From Pelobacter seleniigenes DSM 18267 (GTDB lineage: Bacteria; Desulfobacterota; Desulfuromonadia; Desulfuromonadales; Geopsychrobacteraceae), in contig NZ_JOMG01000002.1 of the NCBI RefSeq assembly GCF_000711225.1, forward strand, positions 508,501-572,500: DNA of 64,000 bases. Direction: 5' to 3'. Both the position numbers and the translations under genes were made by a program. Positions 17,080 through 26,587 of the stretch are shown piece after piece (position 1 is the first letter of the stretch; each line of letters begins with the position of its first letter). The notes under the pieces are model-generated. The model worked only from the letters and a program-made list of their open reading frames with translations, was not told the DNA's origin and did not search any database.

Positions 17080-17682
17080 ATGTCCTACACATTACCCGAT
17101 CTTCCTTACAGTTACGACGCTCTCGAACCGCACATTGATGCTCGTACTATGGAAATCCACCATACCAAACACCATCAGGCTTATATCAATAAACTGAATG
17201 ACGCCCTCAAAGGCTCACCGTTGGCAGAATTACCGGTCGACACCCTCATGCAACGGCTGAACGAGGTCCCGGAAGGAGTCCGCACCGCCGTGCGTAACAA
17301 CGGCGGAGGCCATGCCAACCACAGCCTGTTCTGGACCCTGATGAGCCCGCAGGGTGGCGGTGAGCCCGGCGGTGCGCTGGCCGCAGCCATTGACAAAGAG
17401 CTGGGTGGGTTTGGCAAGTTCAAGGAGGATTTTTCCCAGGCCGCCCTCGGCCGCTTTGGCAGCGGCTGGGCTTGGTTAAGCCTGAATCCGGCCGGGAAAC
17501 TGGTGGTCGAGAGTACACCCAATCAGGACAGCCCGTTGATGACCGGCAATAAACCGTTGCTCGGCCTCGACGTCTGGGAACACGCCTATTATCTGAAGTA
17601 CCAGAACCGGCGGCCCGATTACGTCGATGCCTTTTTTAATGTCATCAATTGGGCCGCTGTCGCGCAGCGTTATGGGGCCTGA
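17080..17682 (+). CDS. sodA: Superoxide dismutase (Mn/Fe family, Mn-like)
   Basis: 200 residues, the full family length. It converts superoxide to oxygen and peroxide in the cytoplasm. Metal ligands are visible: His in MEIHHTKHH, His in [10 protein letters not shown], and Asp and His in [14 protein letters not shown]. The GGHANHS block and the Gln in NQDSPLM resemble Mn-type enzymes; a cambialistic enzyme is possible. The start ATG 17080 has AAGGAG eight bases upstream; the longer frame upstream is not conserved. It is a single gene with a terminator at 17765. It indicates exposure of an otherwise anaerobic cell to oxygen. Confidence 0.9.
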   Translation: MSYTLPDLPYSYDALEPHIDARTMEIHHTKHHQAYINKLNDALKGSPLAELPVDTLMQRLNEVPEGVRTAVRNNGGGHANHSLFWTLMSPQGGGEPGGALAAAIDKELGGFGKFKEDFSQAALGRFGSGWAWLSLNPAGKLVVESTPNQDSPLMTGNKPLLGLDVWEHAYYLKYQNRRPDYVDAFFNVINWAAVAQRYGA

Positions 17683-17764
17683 GCTCGAACTTTCAGCTGA
17701 ATATGGCCCCAAGGAACCGGAACGGAAGGATTGACTTGACCAAAGCAGGCAGGTTGACCGTCAT

Positions 17765-17808
17765 CCCCTGGCTGGAGAATCGCGATGACTCCCGGCCAGG
17801 GGACTTTT
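17765..17808 (+). terminator. Rho-independent terminator after sodA
   Basis: CCCCTGGC and GCCAGGGG form an 8-bp stem around a 22-base loop, followed by ACTTTT. The likely end of the sodA transcript. Confidence 0.6.
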
Positions 17809-17905
17809 CGTCCATGAATCGATCCTTTCAGCTCAAGAAATCTCCCTGTCAATTCGGTTACGGATAGATATAAATCCACAGTGACAAAGATAAGGAAGCA
17901 AGCTG

Positions 17906-17970
17906 GTTGCCATCCGAAAACTCCGAAGGGCAATGGCTAAGTTTTCAGATTGGAAACGAGCAATTTCTCG
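17906..17970 (+). ncRNA. Dispersed 65-nt structured repeat, copy A
   Basis: About 80% identical over 65 gap-free bases to 55500-55564. Predicted helices: GTTGCC with GGCAAT, GTTTTC with GGAAAC, and AACGAG with CTCGTT (the last two overlap and may be alternatives). Several differences between the copies keep pairing through wobble. It lies in the 493-base gap between sodA and the SRPBCC gene, where nothing else but the sodA terminator is seen. Confidence 0.4.
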
Positions 17971-18175
17971 TTGTGGCAAGGAAATCAAGAGGTTGCGCTG
18001 AGTCGTAGGACTTTACGCCGCACAAGAAACCCGCAGATTGACACCGCCACAGCGGAAAAGGGCCGTTTCCGGATGAAAACTAGCTGATTTTTCTCTTTCC
18101 AGGCCTTGATTTGAGAACGGAAGAAAAGAGATGCTGATCTGAACAACCCCGTTATAGGCAGAAAGGTGCTGATAC

Positions 18176-18619
18176 ATGCCGAACACAATCCGCTTGCATC
18201 GCGTATTTCGCTCGACCCCAGAAAAAATATACAAAGCCTTTCTTGATGCCGATGCCGTGGCCAGGTGGGTTCCGCCCAACGGCTTTACCGGCAAGGTCCA
18301 TCACATGGACGTTAAGATTGGCGGAACCTTCAAAATGTCCTTCACCAATTTTTCCACCGGTCGGGTTCATTCATTCGGCGGACAATACCTTGAGCTGGTC
18401 CCCTATGAATTGATCCGCTACAGCGATGATTTTGACGATCCGCATCTTTCCGGACAGATGTTCGTGACCGTCTCGCTGAAAAAAGGTGCCGTCGGCACGG
18501 AACTCAACATTATCCAGGAAGGTGTTCCCGACCCTGTACCTGCCGACGCCTGCTATCTTGGCTGGCAGGAATCCCTGGCATTTCTTGCCAAACTGGTGGA
18601 GCCGGACATTCCCGATTAG
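18176..18619 (+). CDS. SRPBCC (AHSA1-like) family protein
   Basis: 147 residues with the single START/Bet v1-like fold of AHSA1 proteins: N-terminal strand and helix (FRSTPEKIYKAFLDADAVARWVPP), central strands (GGTFKMSF) and a long C-terminal helix starting GWQESLAFLAKLVE. These proteins bind hydrophobic ligands or act as small chaperones; no catalytic function can be assigned. AAAGGTG precedes the ATG. It is a single gene, convergent with a LysE-type exporter. Confidence 0.8.
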   Translation: MPNTIRLHRVFRSTPEKIYKAFLDADAVARWVPPNGFTGKVHHMDVKIGGTFKMSFTNFSTGRVHSFGGQYLELVPYELIRYSDDFDDPHLSGQMFVTVSLKKGAVGTELNIIQEGVPDPVPADACYLGWQESLAFLAKLVEPDIPD

Positions 18620-18630
18620 CTGTTGGCCAA

Positions 18631-19245
18631 TTACCGATCCGCCAAAGCCAGATCAATACCGAGGAGCAAGAAGATCCCGGCAAATCCTTTCTTGAGCCAG
18701 CGCTGAACCCGGTTCGATTCGACGACATGCACTCTGAACCTGTCAGCCAGCAACCCGTAGCCGACAAACACCAGCAGAGTCATAAGCATGAACAGACCGC
18801 TGAGGGCCATCATCTGCATCAGGGCCGAATAGTGACCGGGGGTTATAAACTGCGGCAGGAACGCCAGAAAGAAAATCGACAACTTCGGATTGAGAATATT
18901 GATCAACACCGCTTTGACAAAAAGGCCGCGGCCCGCAAGATGATCGGCTTTCCCCGGCAGCTGAAAGGTCCCGGTGTCGTGCCACAGCGTCCAGGCCAGA
19001 TAAAACAGGTACAGCACTCCGGCAAATTTGACGGCCTGAAAGAGCACGGCACTGGCATGAAGCAGGGCGGCCAGACCCAGGCTACTGGCCAACAAATGCG
19101 GAATAATCCCAGCGGTGCAGCCGAGAGCCGCCACCAGGCTGGCCTTTCGCCCGAACAATAGCCCATTTGAAACCGTAAATATGACCCCGGTTCCCGGGAT
19201 CAGCACAACAATCAGCGCGGTCATTAAGAAGTCTGTTGAAATCAC
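18631..19245 (-). CDS. LysE/RhtB-family amino-acid exporter
   Basis: 204 residues with about six hydrophobic helices. The family signature GTGVIFTVSNGLLFGRKASLVAALGCTAG is visible in segments near the N-terminus, and NPKLSIFFLAFLPQF in the middle. It likely exports an amino acid such as homoserine, threonine or a related compound. The start is placed at GTG 19245 because AAGGGGG lies five bases upstream and the resulting N-terminus matches relatives; a TTG at 19263 is less likely. Single gene. Confidence 0.82.
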   Translation of the reverse strand: MISTDFLMTALIVVLIPGTGVIFTVSNGLLFGRKASLVAALGCTAGIIPHLLASSLGLAALLHASAVLFQAVKFAGVLYLFYLAWTLWHDTGTFQLPGKADHLAGRGLFVKAVLINILNPKLSIFFLAFLPQFITPGHYSALMQMMALSGLFMLMTLLVFVGYGLLADRFRVHVVESNRVQRWLKKGFAGIFLLLGIDLALADR

Positions 19246-19369
19246 TGTTACCCCCTTAAGCAATGTGGATAAGATATCAGGAAAACATTATACAGGAAGA
19301 TGGCGGGCATGCTGACAATTTGCTGCCAGCAGTCACATAAGAATAACTAACCTGCTCGATTTCAAAAGG

Positions 19370-19395
19370 AAAAGCCGACCATTCAGTCGGCTTTT
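19370..19395. terminator. Bidirectional terminator downstream of cheV
   Basis: AAAAGCCGAC, loop CATTCA, GTCGGCTTTT: a perfect 10-bp stem with an A tract on one side and a T tract on the other. It is placed to end the cheV transcript on the minus strand. Confidence 0.85.
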
Positions 19396-19430
19396 CCACA
19401 CAAATCAACAACTTTATCCACAGGCTGTCT

Positions 19431-20399
19431 TCAATGGGCTGCGGTGATTCCGAGCATCCGATCCATCATCTCCACCAGGTAGGGGATCTGCGGTTTGGTG
19501 GCGTAGCCGTCAGCACCGACCTGGTCACACTTGCGTGCCATCTGCTCATTGATCAGCGATGAAAACATGACCACCTTGGTGCCGCGCAAGAGAGGATCGT
19601 CCTTGACCTTTTTACAAAGAGTCAGTCCGTCCATCTTGGGCATTTCAATGTCCGATATCAACAGATGCAAATGATTGTCCAGCGTATCTTCAGCTGAGAC
19701 ATGTTCCCGGATCTGCATGATATGGTCATAGCAGTCCTGCCCATCAACATAAATTTTGATGTTTTCATATCCTGCTTTTTTCAGAACCCTTTCAATCCCG
19801 GCTCTGATCAGCGAAGAATCTTCCGCCAACATCAGTTTTTTCTGGCGGCGCATTTCTGGCAGGGTCATGGTGCCATCGCTGGTGCCCAAGACCTCGGTTT
19901 CGTAATCAAGGCCGGAATCCGGATCGAATTCCGCCACAATATGTTCCAGATCGACAATAAGAATTTCACGTTTTTCGATATTGATACTGCCGGTAAAGCG
20001 CGGCCGATACTGATCGATAAAGGTCGCCATGGGCTGAACATTGCCCCAGGAAACCCGGTGAATCTGATTCACTCCATCGACTTTGAAGCCGTTGACCCGA
20101 TCATTGAATTCACAGACCAGCACCACCGGGCGCACATCTTCATCCTCGCTGGAATGCTTTTTGGCAAGGTGGCTTTTCAGGTCGATCAGCGGAATGGTGT
20201 TGCCACGCAAAAGCAGAGTTCCCAGCATGCCGGGGGAACTGCCGGGTACCACGGTCAAGGCTTTTTCATCAAAGGGGATTATTTCTTTTAATTTATGGAC
20301 ATTGATCCCGAAAGATTGATGACCAAGATAGAATTCAATAATTTCCATCTCGTTGGTACCGCTTTCAAGCAGGATCTCCTGCTTCTGATATTCGCTCAT
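19431..20399 (-). CDS. cheV: Chemotaxis coupling protein CheV
   Basis: 322 residues: a CheW-like coupling domain (about 15-165) followed by a receiver domain (about 187-318) with phosphoacceptor Asp250 (LLISDIEMPKMDG) and Lys in TKPQIPY. CheV links chemoreceptors to CheA and tunes the signal by its phosphorylation. GAGG lies upstream of the ATG. It is a single gene ended by the terminator at 19370-19395, near the receptor and flagellar genes but not in an operon with cheA. Confidence 0.92.
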   Translation of the reverse strand: MSEYQKQEILLESGTNEMEIIEFYLGHQSFGINVHKLKEIIPFDEKALTVVPGSSPGMLGTLLLRGNTIPLIDLKSHLAKKHSSEDEDVRPVVLVCEFNDRVNGFKVDGVNQIHRVSWGNVQPMATFIDQYRPRFTGSINIEKREILIVDLEHIVAEFDPDSGLDYETEVLGTSDGTMTLPEMRRQKKLMLAEDSSLIRAGIERVLKKAGYENIKIYVDGQDCYDHIMQIREHVSAEDTLDNHLHLLISDIEMPKMDGLTLCKKVKDDPLLRGTKVVMFSSLINEQMARKCDQVGADGYATKPQIPYLVEMMDRMLGITAAH

Positions 20400-20561
20400 G
20401 GGCGTGCCTCGCTGGTCAGAGTTATAATATTTTTATTATTTGATCACTTTAATAACAATTTGTCAATATTTGCCTCTTCAATATTTTCCTGCCCAAACAA
20501 CTGAGTTCTCATGTAAGATAGATGATTAATCAAGTTAATTTTCAGTTAGTTGAGGTGTTCG

Positions 20562-21659
20562 ATGACAGATATGGCCCAGACCCATTATCGACTGGGAATG
20601 AATTATTTCCGGGGCAAAGGTGTGGAGAAATCATTTGTTGAAGCCATGAAGTGGTTCCGCCTGGCCGCCCAGCATAAATATCCCAAAGCGATTTTCATGT
20701 TGGGACGTATGTATGATAACGGGCAGGGCACGACGGCTAATCCTGCTGAAGCAGCCAAATATTACCAGGCGGCTGCGGAGTTGGGTTATGCCCGCGCGCA
20801 GAACACGCTCGGCCAGGCCTACATCAAAGGTCGCGGCGTGCCGGCTAATTACGATCAGGCCCTCCACTGGTTCAGAAAAGCCGCTGAGCAGAATTTTTCC
20901 GATGCCCAATATAACCTCGGCCTGATGTATGCCAAAGGGCATGGGGTGCCCAAGGACTTCATTGAAGCGAAACGCTGGTGGGCCATGGCCGCCGAGCAGG
21001 GCAATCCCAAGGTTCAGTTTACCCTCGGCCACATGTACCTGGTCGGCAAAGGGGTGAAAAAAAACTATTCAAAAGCCCGCCAATGGCTGCGCCAGGCTGC
21101 GGAACAGGGGCTACCGACCGCCCAGTATCACCTGGGGATGATGTATGCCCGCGGGACCGGTGTCCTGCAGAGCTATACCGAGGCCAGCAAATGGTTGCGC
21201 AAAGCAGCCGAACAGAACTTTCTCGACGCTATCTACAATCTTGGCAAGCTGCACAGTTCAGGCAGCGAAGAGGTCCGTGACCCGCTGACTGCCGTCACCC
21301 TGCTGAAACAGGCCGCCACGCGGGGACATCAGCGCGCCAAGGTGCTGCTGGGGCAGCACTATGCCAAAGGCAACGGTATCCAGCAAGACCTGCAACTGGC
21401 CTATCATTGGTGGCTGGAAGCAGCCAACAGTGGCAACCCGGATGCCCAATACAACCTCGGGATCATGTACCTGAACGGTAAAGGGGTGCAGACCGATGCA
21501 ATGGAAGGTAAAAGGTGGCTGACCCTGGCCGCCGACCAGGGTCATACCAAGGCCCAATATTGCCTGGGCATGATGTACTCAACCGGGAAAGGGGTCCCCC
21601 AGGATATCGACGAAGCCTTCCGTTGGAAGGAAGCTGCTGAATTCTGGGAGTCGCTGTGA
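20562..21659 (+). CDS. Sel1-repeat (TPR-like) protein
   Basis: 365 residues made almost wholly of about ten Sel1-like repeats of 36 residues, each with the A-x-x-x-LG-x-MY-x-x-G-x-GV pattern, stacked into a solenoid for protein-protein contact. No signal peptide or membrane segment, so it is cytoplasmic. The start is ATG 20562 with GAGGTG five bases upstream. It is convergent with flgL, 19 bases away. The partner is unknown; Sel1 proteins often serve as scaffolds in signalling or envelope assembly. Confidence 0.85.
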   Translation: MTDMAQTHYRLGMNYFRGKGVEKSFVEAMKWFRLAAQHKYPKAIFMLGRMYDNGQGTTANPAEAAKYYQAAAELGYARAQNTLGQAYIKGRGVPANYDQALHWFRKAAEQNFSDAQYNLGLMYAKGHGVPKDFIEAKRWWAMAAEQGNPKVQFTLGHMYLVGKGVKKNYSKARQWLRQAAEQGLPTAQYHLGMMYARGTGVLQSYTEASKWLRKAAEQNFLDAIYNLGKLHSSGSEEVRDPLTAVTLLKQAATRGHQRAKVLLGQHYAKGNGIQQDLQLAYHWWLEAANSGNPDAQYNLGIMYLNGKGVQTDAMEGKRWLTLAADQGHTKAQYCLGMMYSTGKGVPQDIDEAFRWKEAAEFWESL

Positions 21660-21678
21660 TGACCGCGCGGAATTCGCG

Positions 21679-22554
21679 TTACAGATAATCCAGAATCGAC
21701 AATGTTGCCAACCGGGCGCTGACCGACAAAGCGGCCTGATAGGCCTGTTCTGCTTGGGTCACGCCGGTCATGACCTCGATCAGGTCGGCATCCTCATACC
21801 CTGATAATCGTCCGTTCATCTGCAACTGAACATTCTGCAGCAACGCAGTGGTATCCTCGAGGCGCTCGTTGATGTTCCCCATCTCACTACGCTTGGAACG
21901 GATCTGGTCCGCTGCTGATTCCAGGTCATCCAGGGAATTGGTGATGGCATCGGTGTCACCGCTACGTAAATTCGCCTCCAGGTCGGACATCATGGCGAAA
22001 CAGTCCAGCGGTGAGCTGAACACTTCATCTCCGGTCAGATTGGTCTGCACGGTCTGCCCACGGCTTACTTCCACCATTTTATGATCGCTGGTCCCGGTAT
22101 AGGTGGGCGGGGTTCCGGAAAACGCCGGTGTGGTTTCGGCATAGCCGGAAAAAATATACTTGCCGTCAACTTTGGCGTTGGCAATATCAAGCAGTGAGGA
22201 CTGGAGAATCCCCATTTCGTCGGCATAGGTTTCCAGGTCCGTGTCTGACAGGGCGCCGTTCACTGCGGTGACAGCAATTTCCTTGATCCGCACCATAATA
22301 TCTTCCGCGCTGTTAAGATAACCGTCGACAATATCAATACTATCCTGGGTATCGGCGATCGTTTCAAGATAACGGTCCGAGGTGGCAATCTCGGTCCGTG
22401 AACTGAAAATGGACCCGATGGCGGACGGATCATCCGAAGCATCAATCACTTTTTTTCCTGTCGAGCCTTGCAGATAAAGTTCATTCATATTCTTGCTACT
22501 TTTCTCCAGATTATATTGCACTGTTCGGTAGAGTGACATTTGCGAAACCTTCAT
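21679..22554 (-). CDS. flgL: Flagellar hook-filament junction protein FlgL (HAP3)
   Basis: 291 residues with flagellin-like N- and C-terminal helices: the N-terminus KVSQMSLYRTVQYNLEKSS and GKKVIDASDDPSAIG, and the C-terminus EQAYQAALSVSARLATLSILDYL. It forms the junction between FlgK and the filament. It is the last gene of the flgD-X-E-N-K-L unit, nine bases after flgK. No fliW or csrA follows; the next gene is convergent and unrelated. Confidence 0.92.
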   Translation of the reverse strand: MKVSQMSLYRTVQYNLEKSSKNMNELYLQGSTGKKVIDASDDPSAIGSIFSSRTEIATSDRYLETIADTQDSIDIVDGYLNSAEDIMVRIKEIAVTAVNGALSDTDLETYADEMGILQSSLLDIANAKVDGKYIFSGYAETTPAFSGTPPTYTGTSDHKMVEVSRGQTVQTNLTGDEVFSSPLDCFAMMSDLEANLRSGDTDAITNSLDDLESAADQIRSKRSEMGNINERLEDTTALLQNVQLQMNGRLSGYEDADLIEVMTGVTQAEQAYQAALSVSARLATLSILDYL

Positions 22555-22563
22555 AATAAAACC

Positions 22564-23958
22564 TCACATTGACATCAGCGTGTCGAGCATTTCGTCGACC
22601 GTGGTCAGATATCTCGCTGCCGCTTCGTAACCGGATTGGTACTGAATCAGCATGAGCATTTCTTCGTCGGTGGAAACCCCGGCCACAGAATCGCGCATAT
22701 TTTGAATCTGATCCAGAGAGTCCCCAATACTATCGGACATGGCTTCGTTTTGACTGACAGTCAGTCCGACATCGGAAGCAATCACGGCATAGTAATCGTT
22801 TAAGGTATTGTTACCGTTGATCACAGCCTGATCCTGCAAGGCAACCATATTGAGGGTGTTCTCATTGTCGCCGGGCTGATTATCAGGGGCCGCGGTTGTC
22901 CCTGCCGCCACCTGCGCAGTATCGGTCAAAGCCATAGCGATTGAGGAGGCCGCACCGGTCCAGGGATCGCTGCCGCCAGCGGAGAAAGAGAAGAAATCAA
23001 CCCCGGCATTACCATCCAGATCAACGCCACCGGTATGGACCGCATTAACGGAAGTGGCAATGTTATAAGCAAGGATATCGAGTTTCTCGATGAGATCCGG
23101 GATATATTCGTCACGCATCTCCAACATGCCACCCAGTTCCCCACCAAAATCGTCAGCATCCAGGATACTTGTTGAAACACCACCGTCCACAGAAACCTGC
23201 AGAGTGCCGTTGGTCCACTCGGCAGCGACATTGCTGACTTGGTCCGCCGTCACCAGCGGTTGTCCATTCTGCAACTGAATCGACACCATCCCGTTTGCTT
23301 CTTCATAATAGGTGACACCGGCCGTCTCAGAGATGTCCTGCAGTAACATATCGCGTTGATCACGCAGCCCGTTGGCAGAGATGCCGGTCGATTCAGAGGC
23401 CAGAATCTGAACATTCAGATCAGCAACCTTGTTCAGCTGTTGATTCAGGGAGGTGACTTTCCCGCTGATATCATCATTGATACTTTCGCTCACCGCATTC
23501 AGGTCACTCACCATCGACTGCAGACTGTCAGCAACTTCCGCTCCCTTTTGCATGACCTGCTGCCGCTCCAATGTTGCTGAAGGGTTATCACTGAGCTCCT
23601 GCCAGGAATCAAAAAACTCGTCCAGATCAGTCGAAAAATCGCTCGTGCTGATGCCGACAATCTGTTCAACTTCGGCAAGAATGATCCCTTTGGAATTTTC
23701 TTCGCCATAGCCAGATTTTTTATCCGTCAACTGCTTGGCCAGAAAATTGTTGGTGGCGCGGCTGACGGAACTGGCCACCGCACCGGTGCCAATCATCTGC
23801 CCTTGAAATTCCAGGGTCGGCGAGGAAGAAACCACCAGGCTCTGCCTTGAATAGCCTTCGGTGTTGATATTGGCGACATTATTGCCGGTAACCTCGATCC
23901 CCTTCTGGTTAACCGCCAGACCGCCGGCGCCAGTGTTTAAGGACGCGATGAGACTCAT
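22564..23958 (-). CDS. flgK: Flagellar hook-associated protein FlgK (HAP1)
   Basis: 464 residues, on the short side for FlgK, with conserved ends: N-terminal NTGAGGLAVNQKGIEVTGNN and NINTEGYSRQ, C-terminal EMLMLIQYQSGYEAAARYL. It caps the hook and is exported by the flagellar type III system. The start is ATG 23958 with GGAGG upstream; a longer upstream frame would overlap flgN and is not conserved. It directly follows flgN, its chaperone. Confidence 0.93.
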   Translation of the reverse strand: MSLIASLNTGAGGLAVNQKGIEVTGNNVANINTEGYSRQSLVVSSSPTLEFQGQMIGTGAVASSVSRATNNFLAKQLTDKKSGYGEENSKGIILAEVEQIVGISTSDFSTDLDEFFDSWQELSDNPSATLERQQVMQKGAEVADSLQSMVSDLNAVSESINDDISGKVTSLNQQLNKVADLNVQILASESTGISANGLRDQRDMLLQDISETAGVTYYEEANGMVSIQLQNGQPLVTADQVSNVAAEWTNGTLQVSVDGGVSTSILDADDFGGELGGMLEMRDEYIPDLIEKLDILAYNIATSVNAVHTGGVDLDGNAGVDFFSFSAGGSDPWTGAASSIAMALTDTAQVAAGTTAAPDNQPGDNENTLNMVALQDQAVINGNNTLNDYYAVIASDVGLTVSQNEAMSDSIGDSLDQIQNMRDSVAGVSTDEEMLMLIQYQSGYEAAARYLTTVDEMLDTLMSM

Positions 23959-23959
23959 G

Positions 23960-24316
23960 TCATATCCTCCCGGTGTGCAGCAGCCCCATGGCCCGGGATT
24001 CAATCCGGTTGCCATGCCGACCGTAAAGCACGGTAGAGATCTCACGCCGGCAGCTGTTCATGGTCTGCCGCAGAAAGGTCAGGGTTGAAGCCAGCAGACG
24101 GGCATTCCGGCGATTCTGCCGCCGCAAGTAATCGGCAAACTCCTTAAGGTCCTCGGGGCAGGGTCCGTCCAAGGCTTTCAAATCAGCGAGGAGTTGGGCT
24201 TTTTCTTCCTGCAGCTCTTTGAGTTCCACAACCTGCAGCTTGATGGCAAAAGACCTCTCCCGCTTAATCAATTGCTCCAGAAGTGCTAATTTTTCCTGAT
24301 ATTCAGTGTGTGCCAT
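23960..24316 (-). CDS. flgN: FlgN-like export chaperone
   Basis: 118 residues, mostly helical, rich in Glu, Lys and Leu in the first 80 (YQEKLALLEQLIKRERSFAI, VELKELQEEKAQLL), as in FlgN proteins that keep FlgK and FlgL export-ready. Assignment rests on helical character, size and position immediately before flgK more than on strong motifs. The start is placed at ATG 24316 because GGA lies seven bases upstream; ATG 24328 is also possible. Confidence 0.75.
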   Translation of the reverse strand: MAHTEYQEKLALLEQLIKRERSFAIKLQVVELKELQEEKAQLLADLKALDGPCPEDLKEFADYLRRQNRRNARLLASTLTFLRQTMNSCRREISTVLYGRHGNRIESRAMGLLHTGRI

Positions 24317-24344
24317 AGCGATTTCCATTCAGCCCGTTTTGTCG

Positions 24345-25613
24345 TTACCGTTTAAGATTGATCAATTCCTGCAGCATTTCATCGGTGGTTGTAATAACTT
24401 TGGACGATGCGGAATAGCCGTTCTGGATGGTGATCAGATCGACAAACTCCTGGGCCAGGTCAACGTTGGACAATTCCAGGCTGCTGGTGTAGATGTAGCC
24501 CTGTGAAGCTCCCGAGACACCGACACTGGGGTCGCCAGAGGATGCGGTCTGGGCATACAGGCTGCCGCCTTCCTTCGCCAATCCGGAAGGGTTATTAAAG
24601 GTGGCCAGGGTCAGCTTGGAAATATTGATTTTTTCGCCGTTGGAATAGCTGGCAATGACCGTCCCTTCGTCATCGATGGATACCTCCACAACTTCACCGG
24701 GAGCATAGCCGTCCTGGGTCTGGGAAATAATTCGCGATGAATTGTTCCGTTGGGTCGTCGCAAAGGTCATTTCCACCTGTTGCCCGGAACTGGCACCGTT
24801 GGTCCAGACAATAGCCCCGGCCGTGGTCGTCCCCGTCCCTCCGGTCAGCAGGTTCCCGGAACCGTCAAAGGTCAGGGTGCCGGTGCCGATTTCGGTCAGA
24901 TCCGTGGTCGCGGCAACCGATGGATCGAGTTCATCACTGTCGATGACCATATGCCACTCCCAGGTATTGTCCGCGGTTTTGGTGAAATAAGTGGTCACCG
25001 GATGGCTGTCGCCCAGGGAATCGAACAACTCAGTCTGGGTCGAATAGCTCGACGTCCCCTCCGGGTCGGTGATATCAAAAGCGGTAATAATGTCAGAGCC
25101 GGAATCCAGGTTGGTTGTCAGCGTCAGTTGAGTGGTCTGGTGAGCGGCGATCTGGCTATTGAAATCGACTTTGATATCCGTCGGATCACCCCCGCTAAGA
25201 ACACCGTCTTCGTATGCTTTCCCCTGGACCCGATAGCCTTCGGCATTGACCAGATAACCGTCATCGCTGAAATCGAACGCACCGTTACGGGTGTAATAGT
25301 TCACCGGCGAATCAGACGCCCTGACCATAAAGAACCCATCGCCGTCGATAGCTAGGTCGGTATTGCTTGAAGTGCTGGAAAAGGACCCCTGGCTGAACAG
25401 ATTGGCCACCTTGGAGATCTGCACCCCGCGGCCGACCTGGGAGGAGCCCCCGGCACTGGAGATACTGGCCGACAAGACGTCGGAAAACAATGTTGAGCTG
25501 GATTTAAAACCGATCGTATTACTGTTGGAAATATTGTTGCCGGTCACACTCATCGCCTCTGAGTTAGCCTTCAGACCGCTGATCCCCGTATATAATGTGC
25601 TGGAAAGCCCCAT
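24345..25613 (-). CDS. flgE: Flagellar hook protein FlgE
   Basis: 422 residues. N-terminal rod/hook signature (STLYTGISGLKANSEAMSVT, GNNISNSNTIGFKSS) and C-terminal signature (SNVDLAQEFVDLITIQNGYSASSKVITTTDEML). It polymerises into the universal joint between rod and filament. The central domain is variable and Ser/Thr-rich. It lies between the short TIGR02530-type gene and flgN in the same transcription unit. Confidence 0.94.
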   Translation of the reverse strand: MGLSSTLYTGISGLKANSEAMSVTGNNISNSNTIGFKSSSTLFSDVLSASISSAGGSSQVGRGVQISKVANLFSQGSFSSTSSNTDLAIDGDGFFMVRASDSPVNYYTRNGAFDFSDDGYLVNAEGYRVQGKAYEDGVLSGGDPTDIKVDFNSQIAAHQTTQLTLTTNLDSGSDIITAFDITDPEGTSSYSTQTELFDSLGDSHPVTTYFTKTADNTWEWHMVIDSDELDPSVAATTDLTEIGTGTLTFDGSGNLLTGGTGTTTAGAIVWTNGASSGQQVEMTFATTQRNNSSRIISQTQDGYAPGEVVEVSIDDEGTVIASYSNGEKINISKLTLATFNNPSGLAKEGGSLYAQTASSGDPSVGVSGASQGYIYTSSLELSNVDLAQEFVDLITIQNGYSASSKVITTTDEMLQELINLKR

Positions 25614-25646
25614 GAGTTCCTCCTTGAAATTATTTTCGCTGCTGCA

Positions 25647-25910
25647 TCAGGCGATAACAGCACTGTCAATGTTGGTGAAGACATTCTGCTTCAGCTGTTC
25701 CTGGCCGACGACAGTGATGACCTTAGCGTTGGCGATACTGATAACCATGGCCAGTTGACCAAGCAGGACCAGCGACAACTTGCCCCCTTTTCCAGCCAGG
25801 TTTTCAACCGCCCGTTCAAGCCTGGCAATCTCCGGTGGGGAGAGAACCAGCTGCCGCTGTTCCAGGCGTTGTTTGGCATGACGTGAAAAACTTAGACATT
25901 GAGCAATCAT
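25647..25910 (-). CDS. Short flagellar operon protein (TIGR02530-like)
   Basis: 87 residues resembling the small conserved protein found between flgD and flgE in many non-enteric flagellar operons: FSRHAKQRLEQRQLVLSPPEI, then strands LVLLGQLAMVISIANAKVITVV and a C-terminal NVFTNIDSAVIA. Its role in hook assembly is not established. Position between flgD and flgE is diagnostic. Confidence 0.78.
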   Translation of the reverse strand: MIAQCLSFSRHAKQRLEQRQLVLSPPEIARLERAVENLAGKGGKLSLVLLGQLAMVISIANAKVITVVGQEQLKQNVFTNIDSAVIA

Positions 25911-25927
25911 GAGCGCCTCTTTCCTGA

Positions 25928-26587
25928 CTATTGATTGATGACGGAAGAAATTCCGCTGAACGGGATGTTGCCGGCATCGGTCACCAGAATACTGCCTGAA
26001 GAATCGATCCCAACTTCATTGACCGCTACCTTCACCAGCGGCTGTACCGAGAGATCCTCTCCTGCGCTATCGGTGCCGTTAACTTTGATCGAGTACAGCC
26101 CTTCCGGCAGTTGCTTGCCGGAGCTATCCGTACCGTCCCAGTTGACAAAATTGTAGCCTTGTTGCAGATCATTCATGGCAAAGCTGGTCACCACATTGCC
26201 GTCCTCATCAAGGACATCCAGCGAGACATCCTGCGCATCCCCGTCAAGACTGAAACCGAGGTCAACTGAATCACCCTGCATATAGAAGTCACCTGAGGCG
26301 ACGATCACTTTCTGCCCCAATAATGAAAAAGCCGACATTTGCTCTACATTGCTCTGGGCCGAAACCAGGGCGTCCAGCTTGTCGTTGGTATTGACCTGTT
26401 GTTCCAGGCTGCTGAACTGCGCCATTTGGGCAATGAATTCCGAGTTTTCCTGCGGATCAAGGGGATCCTGGTGCTGCAACTGAGCCACCAGCAGGGTTAA
26501 AAAATCATCTTGCCCGAGGGAATTCTGGGAACTGGTCAAAAAAGACGTTGTTGCCGCGGCCGTATCGGTAGCGCTGTTAACATCCAT
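25928..26587 (-). CDS. flgD: Flagellar hook capping protein FlgD
   Basis: 219 residues. N-terminal FlgD motif (LGQDDFLTLLVAQLQHQDPLDPQENSEFIAQMAQFSSLEQ visible in segments) and a C-terminal FlgD-type Ig-like domain (VNWDGTDSSGKQLPEGLYSIKV). The cap guides FlgE assembly. It is the first gene of the visible hook operon; its promoter must lie in the 26588-27100 gap, but I could not identify a clear sigma-54 or sigma-28 box. Confidence 0.93.
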   Translation of the reverse strand: MDVNSATDTAAATTSFLTSSQNSLGQDDFLTLLVAQLQHQDPLDPQENSEFIAQMAQFSSLEQQVNTNDKLDALVSAQSNVEQMSAFSLLGQKVIVASGDFYMQGDSVDLGFSLDGDAQDVSLDVLDEDGNVVTSFAMNDLQQGYNFVNWDGTDSSGKQLPEGLYSIKVNGTDSAGEDLSVQPLVKVAVNEVGIDSSGSILVTDAGNIPFSGISSVINQ

